Origin: Teredinibacter turnerae T7901
GTDB taxonomy: Bacteria > Pseudomonadota > Gammaproteobacteria > Pseudomonadales > Cellvibrionaceae
Assembly: GCF_000023025.1 (NCBI RefSeq)
Contig: NC_012997.1
Coordinates: 2,601,125 to 2,665,124, forward strand
Direction of reading: 5' to 3'
Length of the DNA stretch: 64,000 bases
This document shows positions 25,660-37,400 of this stretch, one piece after another. Every line of letters starts with the position of its first letter. Within the stretch, counting starts at the first letter, position 1. Below the pieces are notes generated by a model. It did no database searches. It was given only the letters and a program-made list of their open reading frames with translations, and had not been told where the DNA came from. A program made the translations under genes and the position numbers.

Positions 25660-28600
25660 TTATGTCGCCACTCGGGCTTGGGCAAATTCGATTAGCTTGT
25701 CTACTGTGGTGACCATCATGATTTCCTTTATAGGAATTTTTTCCTCGCTGTTCAGCGCGACTTCCAGCTTGGATTTCAGCTCCATAATCATCATCGAGTC
25801 GTAACCCAAATCCATTTGAAAATGGTGCTCTGGTTTAATTTGTTGTGGAGGAATACCACGTACTGCAGAAACAATAGAAACCACGACATCCGATAATGGC
25901 TGGGCCGTTGGCCGCTCTGTCGTTGTGCTGGCTTTGATTGCTGACGAATTCGTATTTACTGACTCACCTTGCGCAGTTGTTTCTAGCACAGCAGGTGTTG
26001 AATGGAGCACGGCGTTTTCAAGCCAGTGGTGATGTCGTTGGAAGGGATAAAAAGGCAAGACTGTTTTGTGATAGCGACGCCCCTGATGCAAGGCCGCCCA
26101 ATCGACCGGTAGACCAAGCTCCCACGCTCGGCTGGCAGTCTCAATGTATTGGGGCTTATCGGGCTGTTTACTGTGCAACGATGAAAGCCAATTAAGCGAT
26201 GCCTCTGTGAGGCAGGACTTGCCGATGGAGAGCAGCCCAGTTCCAGGCCCCACTTCCAGAAACACGTTAACATTGTTGGCCTGCAACGCACGCAATCCCT
26301 TTTCGAACTTCACGGCACTGCGCGTGTGACGCACCCAGTAGAGGGCGTTGCCCAGTTCCTCTCCGGCGGGTTGTCCGGTAACGTTGGAGATAATACGCAG
26401 CCGCGGTTTTTTGTAAGTCACGCTCTCGGCAACGGCCTGAAACGCGTCCAGCATTGGCTCCAGCATTTTGGAGTGAAAGGCATGCGAAACATCCAGTGAA
26501 CGACAGGCAATATCACGCTCCTCGGCCACCGCCAGGATGGTTCCCATGGCGTCGGGTTCCCCGGAAAGCGCCGTGTTCTCCGGCGAATTAAACGCCGCAA
26601 TAGCCAATTGTTGCTCAAGCCCCAATTCTTTCACTAAGGCTTTCACCTGTGCAGCATCGCAGAACCACACCGACATGACTCCAGGCGCGCATAGCTCGGC
26701 CATCAAACGGCCGCGCGCAGCAATTAACCGCAGACCGTCTGCCAGCGAAAAGAGCCCGGCATAACACGCCGCCACATATTCGCCCACACTATGACCCATA
26801 ACGAGCGTTGGTTTGATACCCCAGGCACTCCACATTTCCGCAAGGGCATATTCCAGCGCAAACAGTGCCGGCTGGGTGTATTGCGTCTGGTTTAATTTGT
26901 CGCTGTGTTCACCCCATAAAACCGCTGTGAGCGAGACTTCGAGCTGCTCGCGCAACAGTTCTTCACAACGGTCGATGGCCGAACGGAACACGGGCTGACT
27001 CTCGTATAGCGTTCGGCCCATGCCGGGGTACTGCGAACCCTGACCACTGAACAGATACGCCAGTCGACTGTTGCTCGCGGTACTGTCGTGCGCAACAAAG
27101 GGCAAATCTCCGACGCTTATTGCCTGTAACTTAGCCAGCAACTCGGCGGGATTTTCCCCGTAAACGCTCAAGCGTGAGGCCAGTGAAGCCCGGCTAATGT
27201 TGCTGGTGTAACAGGCGTTTGCGATGTCCACCGCGTCGCTGGCGAGGTAGTCGGCATAAGAATCAACCATCGCTTTTAGCGCTTCCGGGCTCTTGGCAGA
27301 CAGCGTTAATGCAGACACGCAAGGCTGGGTTGCGTCGGGATCGATACTGGCCGGAGCTTCCACCACCATGTGAGCGTTTGTGCCGCCAATACCAAATGCA
27401 CTGACACCGGCGATGCGCGGTGTATCTTCCGACCAGCGTGTCGGCTCGGTCACCACCTTAATCGGCAGTGAATCCCAGGCGACTTTCGTGCTGGGCGACG
27501 AAAAATTAAGGTGGGGGGGAATCTCGCCGTGTTTTAACGCCAAAATCACTTTGAGCAACCCGGCGATTCCGGCGGCACCCTCAGTGTGCCCATAGTTGGT
27601 CTTGATCGAGCCCAACCACAACGGTTGCCCGGCGGTACGGTCGGCGCCAAAAACCTGATTCAATGCCTCAATTTCAAGTGGGTCACCGAGGGCCGTTCCA
27701 GTGCCATGGGCTTCGATGTAACCAATATCTGCGGGATTTACCCCGGCATCTTTCAGCGCCGCGCGAATCACCTTTTCCTGCGCCTTGCCATTGGGTACCG
27801 GCAACGCACTGCTGGGGCCGTCCTGATTAACCGCACCGCCGCGCAATACGGCGAGAATCGAGTCGTTATCGCGCTGCGCATCGGAAAGCCGCTTGAGGGC
27901 GATCACGCCCACCCCTTCGCCCCGGGCATAGCCATCGGCGGATTCGTCGAACGTTTTGCACAGGCCATCTGTTGACAGCATGCTCGCGGCGCAGGTGGCG
28001 ACGAACATACTTGGAGTGACCAGCAGGTTGATGCCGCCCGCAAGCGCCAGGTCGCACTCCTGATTCTGGAGGCTACGCATCGCAAGATGAACACTGACCA
28101 GCGAAGACGAACAGAGCGTATCCACAGCGATAGCCGGACCTTGAAAGCCGAAGTTGTGCGCCAGGCGCCCAGCGGCGATGCCGTTGCCGTTGGTAATGGC
28201 GGTGTACATACTAATCGCATTCAGATCCTGCACGCTGTAATGGGCGTAGTCGCTGTTCATTGCGCCCAGGAACATACCAGTGTTACTGCCGCGCAACGCG
28301 GTCGGCGACAGCCCGGCGTATTCCAGCGCCTCCCAACAGGTTTCCAACAGCAAGCGGTGCTGCGGGTCCATGGCATTGGCTTCAGCGGGGCCGACGTTGA
28401 AAAAATCGCGGTCAAACCCTGCGATTTCATCAATAAAGTAACCACGACGGGTGTACATCTTGCCGGGTTTACCGGGTATGGGATCGTAAAAAGCATCCAG
28501 ATCCCAACGGTCTGACGGCACCTCCTGTACAGCGTTGTTACCGCCGCGCAGGTACTCCCACAGCCGCTCAGGGGTGGTCACACCACCTGGAAATCGGCAG

Positions 28601-28737
28601 CTCATGCCGATTATCGCGATGGGTTCACGGGTTTGAGCCGCCTCCAACTCTTTAACCCGCGCCTGCAATCGTTTCAGCTCTGTTAGCGCTTTTGCCAGCA
28701 CTGCACGGTTATCTGTTTTCTCTGTTGCCTTTTGCAT
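25660..28737 (-). CDS. Type I PKS, last module: KS-AT-ACP
   Basis: A 1,025-residue module. A short coiled N-terminal docking segment precedes KS (from ~residue 40; Cys in AVDTLCSSSLVSVH ~208; His in EAHGTGTALGDP and NYGHTEGAAGIAG), then AT (GHSVGEY Ser ~648; DVSHAFHSKM giving the malonyl signature), then ACP (GYDSMMIMELKSKLE, Ser ~979). There is no KR, DH, ER or thioesterase, so the module should leave a beta-keto thioester, the substrate needed for tetronate closure by the next gene's product. ATG 28737 lies 29 bases after the previous module. There is no acidic C-terminal docking tail like those on the other modules, which fits its place at the end of the line. Confidence 0.95.
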   Translation of the reverse strand: MQKATEKTDNRAVLAKALTELKRLQARVKELEAAQTREPIAIIGMSCRFPGGVTTPERLWEYLRGGNNAVQEVPSDRWDLDAFYDPIPGKPGKMYTRRGYFIDEIAGFDRDFFNVGPAEANAMDPQHRLLLETCWEALEYAGLSPTALRGSNTGMFLGAMNSDYAHYSVQDLNAISMYTAITNGNGIAAGRLAHNFGFQGPAIAVDTLCSSSLVSVHLAMRSLQNQECDLALAGGINLLVTPSMFVATCAASMLSTDGLCKTFDESADGYARGEGVGVIALKRLSDAQRDNDSILAVLRGGAVNQDGPSSALPVPNGKAQEKVIRAALKDAGVNPADIGYIEAHGTGTALGDPLEIEALNQVFGADRTAGQPLWLGSIKTNYGHTEGAAGIAGLLKVILALKHGEIPPHLNFSSPSTKVAWDSLPIKVVTEPTRWSEDTPRIAGVSAFGIGGTNAHMVVEAPASIDPDATQPCVSALTLSAKSPEALKAMVDSYADYLASDAVDIANACYTSNISRASLASRLSVYGENPAELLAKLQAISVGDLPFVAHDSTASNSRLAYLFSGQGSQYPGMGRTLYESQPVFRSAIDRCEELLREQLEVSLTAVLWGEHSDKLNQTQYTQPALFALEYALAEMWSAWGIKPTLVMGHSVGEYVAACYAGLFSLADGLRLIAARGRLMAELCAPGVMSVWFCDAAQVKALVKELGLEQQLAIAAFNSPENTALSGEPDAMGTILAVAEERDIACRSLDVSHAFHSKMLEPMLDAFQAVAESVTYKKPRLRIISNVTGQPAGEELGNALYWVRHTRSAVKFEKGLRALQANNVNVFLEVGPGTGLLSIGKSCLTEASLNWLSSLHSKQPDKPQYIETASRAWELGLPVDWAALHQGRRYHKTVLPFYPFQRHHHWLENAVLHSTPAVLETTAQGESVNTNSSAIKASTTTERPTAQPLSDVVVSIVSAVRGIPPQQIKPEHHFQMDLGYDSMMIMELKSKLEVALNSEEKIPIKEIMMVTTVDKLIEFAQARVAT

Positions 28738-28766
28738 CGTCTGCTTTAATTCCTTTACGCCAACAC

Positions 28767-31700
28767 TTATGTCGCCAGTTGTTGTTCCAACAGCGCGGCC
28801 AGATCGTCTTCCGACAGATCGTCTGCCAGCGCCAACTCGTCGTGCTCTTCTTCAACGGCTTCGTCATCCGACTCGTCGAAAGACAGCTCGAGCACCTCAG
28901 AGCAGAGGTAACCGATAAGCTCGCCCACGGTTGGGTAATTGAAAGCCACTGTGGGCGCCAGGGTGATATCAAACTCGCGTTCCAGGCGCTGCCTGAATTC
29001 CAACGACATAAGCGAATCCATGCCGGAGTCGAAGAAACCCTGGTCCAGACTCACTTTTTCAGTGGATGGCAAACGCAGAATGTCCACGAGAATCGACACC
29101 ACCTGACTGATCAACAATTCTCTGCGCTCGCCCACTGGTACTGTCTGCAATTGCGCCAGCATGCCGCCGCGTGTGTGCTTATCTCCCAGGTGTTCTTGCC
29201 GGTAGGCATGAAATAGTGGCGCGGTCGCCGCACCGGGAAATTTCTGCAAAAACACGGGCCAATCGACTTTAACCGCGCCAACGCTCATGCCGTTACTCAC
29301 CGGTGGCTGTTGCATTAGCGCGCACATAGCCTCCATACCCTCGGCGACATCAAAGGTGCGAAGCCCCGCTGCGGCCATCTTGTTACCAGTATCGGCGGCC
29401 AGGCGTGCTGCCATCCCCACTTCGCCCCAGGGGCCCCAGTTGATGGAGAGACCGGCTAAACCCGAGGCCTGCCGGTGTTGCATCAAACCATCCAGGAAGC
29501 TGTTACCAACGGCGTAATTGACCTGCCCCGGCGTGCCAAACAGCGACGCAATAGATGAGTAGCTAACGAAAAAGTCGAGCGGCTGCTCACGCGTGGCCAG
29601 GTGTAAGTTCCAGCCACCAGCGACTTTGGGCGAGAGTACTTTTGCAAAAGCACCGATGGTGGTCTGATCGATAGCTTGATCCTCCACGACTCCGGCCAGG
29701 TGCATCACGCCGCCCAGCGCGGGCATGCTGCTTTCGACCTCGGCAACGGCGGCGAAAACCTGCGCTTGATCGGCGATATCTGCTCGCAGCAACCGAATAT
29801 CGGCACCACTTGTTTGCGACAGCGTATGCAGTTGGTGCAATACTTCTTCGTCGGGTTCGCGGCGAACAAGTAACGCCAGATGGCGCGCTCCCTGGGCCAC
29901 TAACCATTCCGTGACCTGACGCCCAAGGCCGCCCATGGCGCCGGTGATAAGGTAACTTTTATCAGCGGTGACCAAGTTCTCAACGGGCGCCTCCTGGCGC
30001 TCGGCCCGACCCAGACGCTGGACATAACGCTGCGCGCCACGCAACAGCCGCTGGTTATCGCGGGCGGTGATATCGAGTTCCCCAACCAGCCGCGCGGCGT
30101 TTTCACTTGTCATCGCAATAGCGTTTCCGGTATCGGGCAGGTCGACAAATACACTGGCGATATGCGGCAGTTCTAAAGCCATCACCCGGCCCAATGCCCA
30201 CACCGCATGTTGCGCAACATTGATGTCTTCCTGCGCTAACGCCTGAGCCCCCCGGGTGGGGACTACAAGGCGAGGAAACGCTTCGCTAAAGTGACGTGAC
30301 AGCGCTTTCAGCAGTGCCAGTTCCCCGGCACAGGTGTGCAGAACTTGCTCTTGCAGGGAGCGGCTGTCAGCGACAGGATCAAACGCCATGGCGTAGACGC
30401 GCAGATCGAGAATGCCAGCTATGGTCTGCCCTTCGAACGCTTGCAGCAGCTGCAGATAATCGTCGACGCTGTCGCTGCGCAGCGTGTATCGCCCTTCCGC
30501 CAGCTTCGCGTATGCCTGAGCGCTAGTTACCGTAACAAATGGCTTACCAGCCGCCGCTAATGCCTCGTAGAGAGCGGTCTCCTCCTGATTGGGAGCCGTG
30601 AACACCAGCCACTGGCCATCAGTTTTGGCTTGCGTCGCCTCATCTTGGGCCAGTTCCCAGTGCGCCTGGTAGAAGTGTCCTCCGGCGCGGCTGTCGTCCT
30701 GAACATCCAGCAGTCCTTTTTTCAGTAATGCCTGACTCGATTTGCGTAATTCGAGGCCTTCAATCTCGAAAACCAGTCGACCCTGATCATCAAACAGGGT
30801 CAGATCGCCCAGGTAGCGTTGCGACGTACCGGGGCCCTGCTCGCTCCTCGGCCGCGAGTAGCACCACAAGCCGCCAGCGGCTGGCTGCTGGTAAAAACGC
30901 ATGCGGCCAACGCTGAAGGGAATATAGATATCGTCCTCTTCCACCTGTAAACCAGCCGAACTACCAAAAGCCTGAAAGCAGGAGTCGAGTAAGCCCGGAT
31001 GAATCTGGTAGTCCAGGGCGCCATCCGGCAACTCTGGTAACACCATGCGGTGCAGGGTTTCGCCTGCCTGCGCCCAGCGATCACCAACCCATTGGAACGC
31101 ACTGCCCAACGTGTAACCCCCCTCCCAGATACGCTGGTAAAAGTCCTCGCCGGTCTCCTGCAGCGGCCAGCTTGAGGTGGCGGTATCGCGATCCACAGGC
31201 AGTTCGCTGTGCTGCTCGCCACCGAGCACAAAGTTACCTGTGGCATGCACAGTCCAGCCGCTCTCGCGGTAGGGGTCGTCGTCGCGGTTGAGGGAAATAA
31301 TCTTGAATTCGTATTGTCCGTCTTCCTGCGGAGTCAGCAGCAGTTGTACGGGTTTCTCGGCACCATCAGCGATGGCGATTGGCTGGTAAAAGACGACATC
31401 GCTCAGCACGCAATCCTGCATATCAAAACGGTCTCGCACTGCGGTGAGCACCATAGATACGTGGGACGCCCCAGGCACAATAACAATGCCGAACAGGCGA
31501 TGATGTTCCAGGTAGGCGGGAGACTGGGCACTGAGCACCGACTGATAGCAGGTCTCTTTCATTAAAGGCAATGCCAGGCGCTGCCCTAAAAGGGCATTAA
31601 CCTTGGCTTGCGGTACAGCAGTGGGCTGATAGGGCAAGGCCGGTTTCGTATCCGCGCCCGTTACCCAATAGCGCTGCCTCTGATAGGGATACAAGGGCGC

Positions 31701-34373
31701 AGAAAGCTTGTGCCATGGGGCACTGGCATGCACAGCCCGCCAATCAATAACAGCGCCGCATTCATAAAGCTCCACCAGCGCGCGATTGAGGGCAGTTGTA
31801 TCCTTGATCCGCTCATGCAGGCTGACCAGCCATTTTCCAGCATAATCATCCACGCACTGCCGGGCGAGGCCGATTAACGTCGTTTTTGGGCCTATCTCCA
31901 GCACCACGTCTACGTGCTGACAAATCTCTTGCACACCGTCGGCAAACCGCACTGGCGCTGCGATATGTTCAGCCCAATAATTGGCAGAGGCAATTCCCTC
32001 ATCGGCTTCGGCACCAGTAAGGTTTGAGATAACCGTCAACTCTGGCTGTTTGAATGCCACTTCGCTGGCAACCTGGCGGAAAGACTCGACAATGGGGTGC
32101 ATTAAAGGCGAGTGAAACGCGTGTGAAACCGCCAGTGCAATGCTGCGCACGCCATTCTCATTCAGCACCTGCTTAAGCGTTTCAAGTGCACCCAGCGCAC
32201 CGGAAACCACAGTCTGCTGCGGCGCATTTATTGCCGCAATACTGAGCCTGTCCTCCTGGCCTTTGATGAAGCTGGCAACCGATTCAGAATCGGTCAACAC
32301 CACCAACATACCGCCACCCGCTGGCAGGCTTTGGATCAGTTGGCCCCGCTGGGCAATCAACCACAGCCCCTCTTCCAGCGAGAAAATACCCGCCACGCAG
32401 GCGGCCACATACTCACCGACGCTGTGCCCCATGACCACCGTTGGCTGCACACCCCATGCGCTCCACAGTTGAGCTAGAGAATATTCAACGCTAAACAGCG
32501 CTGGCTGGGTGTAACTGGTCTCATTGATAAGGTTGGAATTGTCGCCCCATAACACCGACAACAAAGGGTATTCCAGCCACTGACTGAGTATCTCTGCGCA
32601 CTCATCCAATACCGCTTTGAACACCGGCTCATTTTGATAAAGGTCGTGTGCCATTCCGGCAAATTGCGCCCCCTGACCGGTAAACATGAAACCAATCCTG
32701 GGAGGGTTACTGAGGGTTTCCTTGGTGAGACTAATGGCCGCTGTCTCCCCTTTCGCCACAGCCTGCAACTTGGCTAACAGTTCATCGCCACTTTTGGCAA
32801 TAAATGCCTTTCGAAAGCCGTAGTGATCGCGCCCAGCGTTAACACTGGCGCAAAAATCCCGCAGGCGTGGCGAGTGCTCTTGCACAAAGTCGGCGTAACT
32901 CTGCGCCAGAGAACTCAGCGCCTTTTCGGACTTGGCCGAGAGAGTGCAAACAGCCTCGCACGCGTCATCGATCGGCTCAACCGCATCGCAAGGCGCCTGT
33001 TCGAGAATAATGTGCGCATTGGTGCCGCTAAACCCAAAAGAACTCACCCCGGCCTTGAGCAAAGCGCCAGCATCCGCACTTGCCAGCAAGGTTGGCTCAC
33101 GCGCTATGGTCACACCGGCTGTATCCAGCTCAATGTGTGGGTTGAGTGTATTGAAGTGAAGGTTCGTTGGTACCCTGCCGTGCCGCAACGACAACACCGC
33201 TTTGATCATACTTGCCACACCCGAGGCTGCCTCCAGGTGGCCGATATTGGATTTAAGCGCTCCCAGCACCAGTGGGGCATTGCGCTGCTGGCCATAAACG
33301 GCGGTTAGCGCGCCCACCTCAATCGGATCACCCAGTGGCGTGCCGGTGCCGTGCGTTTCAATGTAGTTAACCTCAACCGGCTTAACCTCAGCATCATCCA
33401 ATGCCTTTTTAATAACCATTTGCTGTGCCGGGCCGTTCGGTGCCGTCAGGCTGCTGCTGCGGCCATCCTGGTTAACCGCTGATCCGCGAATCACCGCGTG
33501 AATGCGATCACCATCGGCGCTGGCTTTAGTGAGCGTTTTGAGCAGCAACACTCCACCACCTTCACCGCGTACATATCCGTTGGCATCTTTATCGAAGGTT
33601 TTGCACTGGCCGTCGGTGGACAACATACCCGCCTTAGAAAGAGACACAAACACCTGAGGATCAACCAGCAGATTCACGCCACCCGCCAGTGCAGCCTCGC
33701 ACTCACCACGGCGCAACGCCTGAACCGCGTGGTGGATGGCTACCAGTGATGAAGAGCAGGCGGTATCGATCGCCACAGTGGGGCCATGAATGCCTAGCAA
33801 GTAAGCTACGCGGCCACTGATCACATTTTGGGTGTTACCGGTAACGAAGAAACCCGCATCCTGGTTACCGGATTCCAGACATAGCCGGAAGTATTCTGCC
33901 GCGCCTACGCCCAGGTAAACGCCAGTATTACTCTCCATCATCTGCGCAGCGCTGTAGCCGGCATCCTGAATGGCAGACCAGCTCAGCTCAAGCGCGAGGC
34001 GCTGTTGCGGGTCCATGGTTTCGACCTCACGAGGCGCCAGGCCAAAATACCCCGCATCTATCTTGTCGTAATCCTCAATTAACCCGGCACTCAGGGTTAC
34101 CGTTTTCCCCGGGGCAGCGGGATCAGTATCCACCAGTTCATGCACGGGCCAGCGATCAACCGGATTGTGGTTAATACCATCGCCGCCACGCTCGAGAAAC
34201 TGCCAAAAATCTGCGGGAGTCTCCACCTGGCCAGGCAGCCGGCAAGCCATACCAACGATGGCGACTGGCTCGTGTTTTTTGGCTTCGGCTTTGGCTAACT
34301 TTTTTTGTAAATCGCCTATGGCAACCAGGGCTTGTTTCAGCGGTGACAATGCTGGCTTACTTTTCTCTACCAT
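28767..34373 (-). CDS. Type I PKS, fourth module: KS-AT-DH-KR-ACP
   Basis: 1,868 residues. KS has the active Cys in [17 protein letters not shown] (~204). AT has GHSVGEYVAACVAG (~650) and [10 protein letters not shown] (malonyl). DH has HHRLFGIVIVPGASH (His ~957, the canonical H-x3-G-x4-P) and HPGLLDSCFQAFG (Asp ~1129). KR has YLITGAMGGLGRQVTEWL, SYSSIASLFGTPGQVNYAVG (Tyr ~1619) and an Asp in the VVED loop that points to a B-type KR. ACP has GMDSLMSLEF (~1787). The acidic tail LSEDDLAALLEQQLAT is a docking element. Expected result: one malonate extension reduced to an alkene. DH and KR look fully competent. Confidence 0.95.
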   Translation of the reverse strand: MVEKSKPALSPLKQALVAIGDLQKKLAKAEAKKHEPVAIVGMACRLPGQVETPADFWQFLERGGDGINHNPVDRWPVHELVDTDPAAPGKTVTLSAGLIEDYDKIDAGYFGLAPREVETMDPQQRLALELSWSAIQDAGYSAAQMMESNTGVYLGVGAAEYFRLCLESGNQDAGFFVTGNTQNVISGRVAYLLGIHGPTVAIDTACSSSLVAIHHAVQALRRGECEAALAGGVNLLVDPQVFVSLSKAGMLSTDGQCKTFDKDANGYVRGEGGGVLLLKTLTKASADGDRIHAVIRGSAVNQDGRSSSLTAPNGPAQQMVIKKALDDAEVKPVEVNYIETHGTGTPLGDPIEVGALTAVYGQQRNAPLVLGALKSNIGHLEAASGVASMIKAVLSLRHGRVPTNLHFNTLNPHIELDTAGVTIAREPTLLASADAGALLKAGVSSFGFSGTNAHIILEQAPCDAVEPIDDACEAVCTLSAKSEKALSSLAQSYADFVQEHSPRLRDFCASVNAGRDHYGFRKAFIAKSGDELLAKLQAVAKGETAAISLTKETLSNPPRIGFMFTGQGAQFAGMAHDLYQNEPVFKAVLDECAEILSQWLEYPLLSVLWGDNSNLINETSYTQPALFSVEYSLAQLWSAWGVQPTVVMGHSVGEYVAACVAGIFSLEEGLWLIAQRGQLIQSLPAGGGMLVVLTDSESVASFIKGQEDRLSIAAINAPQQTVVSGALGALETLKQVLNENGVRSIALAVSHAFHSPLMHPIVESFRQVASEVAFKQPELTVISNLTGAEADEGIASANYWAEHIAAPVRFADGVQEICQHVDVVLEIGPKTTLIGLARQCVDDYAGKWLVSLHERIKDTTALNRALVELYECGAVIDWRAVHASAPWHKLSAPLYPYQRQRYWVTGADTKPALPYQPTAVPQAKVNALLGQRLALPLMKETCYQSVLSAQSPAYLEHHRLFGIVIVPGASHVSMVLTAVRDRFDMQDCVLSDVVFYQPIAIADGAEKPVQLLLTPQEDGQYEFKIISLNRDDDPYRESGWTVHATGNFVLGGEQHSELPVDRDTATSSWPLQETGEDFYQRIWEGGYTLGSAFQWVGDRWAQAGETLHRMVLPELPDGALDYQIHPGLLDSCFQAFGSSAGLQVEEDDIYIPFSVGRMRFYQQPAAGGLWCYSRPRSEQGPGTSQRYLGDLTLFDDQGRLVFEIEGLELRKSSQALLKKGLLDVQDDSRAGGHFYQAHWELAQDEATQAKTDGQWLVFTAPNQEETALYEALAAAGKPFVTVTSAQAYAKLAEGRYTLRSDSVDDYLQLLQAFEGQTIAGILDLRVYAMAFDPVADSRSLQEQVLHTCAGELALLKALSRHFSEAFPRLVVPTRGAQALAQEDINVAQHAVWALGRVMALELPHIASVFVDLPDTGNAIAMTSENAARLVGELDITARDNQRLLRGAQRYVQRLGRAERQEAPVENLVTADKSYLITGAMGGLGRQVTEWLVAQGARHLALLVRREPDEEVLHQLHTLSQTSGADIRLLRADIADQAQVFAAVAEVESSMPALGGVMHLAGVVEDQAIDQTTIGAFAKVLSPKVAGGWNLHLATREQPLDFFVSYSSIASLFGTPGQVNYAVGNSFLDGLMQHRQASGLAGLSINWGPWGEVGMAARLAADTGNKMAAAGLRTFDVAEGMEAMCALMQQPPVSNGMSVGAVKVDWPVFLQKFPGAATAPLFHAYRQEHLGDKHTRGGMLAQLQTVPVGERRELLISQVVSILVDILRLPSTEKVSLDQGFFDSGMDSLMSLEFRQRLEREFDITLAPTVAFNYPTVGELIGYLCSEVLELSFDESDDEAVEEEHDELALADDLSEDDLAALLEQQLAT

Positions 34374-34404
34374 CAGTTTGATTCCAGTTCACTAATCGGT
34401 TTAC

Positions 34405-37400
34405 TCACAGGGCTTGTAACTTGGCTAACAGCATTGCTTCTGCCTCTTCTTCGGAAAGCTCTGCTATTTCGTCCTCTTCCACTATGTCCACTGCATCCTC
34501 CTGCTCACCCGGCGCTTCAATCTCGGCTTCCGCCACAGGTAGCGACGCCGTCAACTCTTCCGCCAGGTGTTTTGCCATGGCATCGATAGTGGGGTAATCA
34601 AACGCAATGGTGGCTTGCAGCTTGATGCCCAGATCGCGCTGCAGGCGTTCCTTTAATTCCACTGCCATCAGTGAGTCCATGCCCAATTCGGTAAAACCCT
34701 GGCTCGAAGAGATAACCTGCTCACTATCCAAACGACAGATATCAGTGACGTAACTGCGCAACAGCCCCATCAATTCGGCTTTCCATTTGTGCGCAGGCAG
34801 GGCAACGATTTTTTCACGCGCTTCATTTTTAGCCGGAGTTGCGCCTGCGGAAGAGCTGGGATGTTCATCGGTATTGGCGAGCATGTGGGTGAACAAATGG
34901 TTGTGACGCTTGCTTGCGTAAAGTGCCGCGAATTTATGCCACTCCACATCAGCGATAACCAGCTGAGTGGCGGCGCCTAACGCCAGTACCGCGCGCAGTG
35001 CGTGTAATGCTTGCGCGTTGGTTAAACCGTGGATACCAACACGCGCCATCTGATTGTCTTTATCCAGAGTTAGCCCCATTCCCACCTCGGCCCATGGCCC
35101 CCAGTTGATGGACTGCACGGGAAGACCCTGGCGCGTGCGCTGGCCAGCAAAGCTGTCGAGAAACTGATTGGCTGCCGTGTAAGCTGCCTGCCCCGCCGAG
35201 CCCCAGACTGACGAGATAGAGGAGAAACAAACAAAGTAATCCAGGGTGCTCTCAGCACTTAACGCCGCTAGGTTTAGTGTTCCAGCAACCTTGGGATTGA
35301 GGACCTCAGTCAGCGCCACTTCGGCCAGTTCAGCACTTGCAGTTGGATCGCCACTGATTCCGGCAAGGTGGAAAATACCCTTGAGCTCTGGCACCCCACC
35401 ACTCACCTCCTGGTAACCGCTCAGCAGCGCATTGCGATCCGCCACATCCGCGTTCACCAATGCCACTTCAACCTGTTGAGACTGCCAGCGCTCGAGCGCA
35501 GCTTTTGCCGCGTCGCTCCTTGGGCCACCGCGACTGACCAGCACCAAGTGACGAACCCCTTGCGTGACAAGCCAGTCTGTCACCACCAATCCGAGGCCGC
35601 CGAATGCGCCGCTTACGAGGTAAGTGGCATTGGTTTTAACAGAGGCATTGGCTTTCAGATTGGCGGCAGGCGATGATTCGCTGGCGCACCAGGGATGCAA
35701 GTGCGGGGCGTAACAAACTTCACCACGAACCGCTAATTGATCCGCATCGACCAGATTGGCAACCAGGCTCGCGAGGCGGGTTGCCTCGGCCACGGAGATA
35801 CACGGTTCTGTATCCTGCTCAAGCAGAGACAGGTCTAAAACCGCCTTAAACTGCTCTGGCAATTCCGCGGCCAGCGTATTGCACACACCCCAAACGCAGG
35901 ACTGGGCACTGGCGACACGGCGATCCGCTTTGCTACAGAGCACAGCGCCTCGAGTGACCACCCACATGTCGGGGCGCACCGCTGTATCGACACCAATAGC
36001 GAGGCTGGTTAACAACGCATGACAAAGGGCCGCAGGGTCGGAATCGTTGACGGCATCGGTACGACAAAACACAACGCGAGAGAAAGTTTCCGATCTTGCA
36101 GTTTCTGCAAAGGCGTTGCCCTGGCTGGAAGTCACTACAACGACCTCGCAACCGAGGGCGCTAAGCGCATCCTTCAGGTTGCTTACCTGCTGCTCGTTAT
36201 CGGCCAACAGCAGTGTCTTACCGGCCAAGGTTGAAGCGGTTGTAACAGGCTCCACCGCATCCCAGTGCAACTGCGCACCCAAGCGGGCTAATGGGTCTTC
36301 CGAGCCATGCTGGCTCAGCGGCTGCAGCTGCCTGAGCATCTGCGCCAACACCTGCTGAGATGCTTCAGGTAGGGTTTGCTGCGGCAGTTGGGTGAGTAGA
36401 GGCGTTAGGTCGCCCTGGCGCAAAGCGTCGAGCCATGCAGATTCTACCGGCGACAATCTGCCGGGCTGGTTGCTGTTGGAGCCCTTGTACCAGTAGGATT
36501 TACGCTGAAACGGATAGCATGGCAAAGTGATTCGACGGCGGTTAAACGGAGCATCAAAGGCCTGCCAATCCACGGTGCAACCTCGGCTGTACAGTTGCGC
36601 CAGGCTTTGCAGCATCACCGCTTCGTCGTCGTGCCCGGGGCGGAGCGAGTTGAGCCAGGCATAGCCTTGCAAGGTGTCGTCCCGCGATTCCAGCGCCCGC
36701 CTTCCGAGCCCCAACAGCGTCGCACCTGGGCCAATTTCCAGCAGGGTTTGCATGCCCTGCTCCACCAACACGTCAAAACCCTGGCCGAATTTAACCGGCG
36801 CGCTCACGTGCTCTATCCAGTAGTCTGCCGTCGCCAGAACATCGGTTTCTGCCCGACCAGTGAGGTTGGAGATTATACTCAGCCGCGGGCGCTGATAGTC
36901 TATGCTGCGGGCCACTTCGGCAAAGGCGTCCAGCATGGGCGCCATCATTGGCGAGTGGAAGGCGTGAGAGACGCTCAACGTCTGATAACTGATGCCCTTG
37001 CTTTCCAGTTCGGCCATAAAGTCGTTCAGCGCGCTTTGCTCGCCGGACACCACCGTGCTTTGTGGGCCATTGATGGCCGCAACTGCCAGCCGACCGCCGT
37101 AGTTCACCAACAGGGTTTCCACGGTATCCACCGGGGCGAACACTGCACTCATGGCGCCGCGCTCACAGCACTCAGCCATTAACCGGCCACGCGCGGCAAT
37201 CAATTTCAGACCGTCGGCGAGACTGAACACGCCGCTAAAACAGGCGGCCGCGTATTCGCCAACGCTGTGGCCAATGACCGCCCCCGGCACTATCCCCCAG
37301 CTTTCCCACAGGCGGGCCAGGGCCATTTCCAGAGCAAACAGCGCCGGTTGGGTATACTGGGTTTCATTAATAAGCGTTTCGTCGTCACCCCAGAGTACAT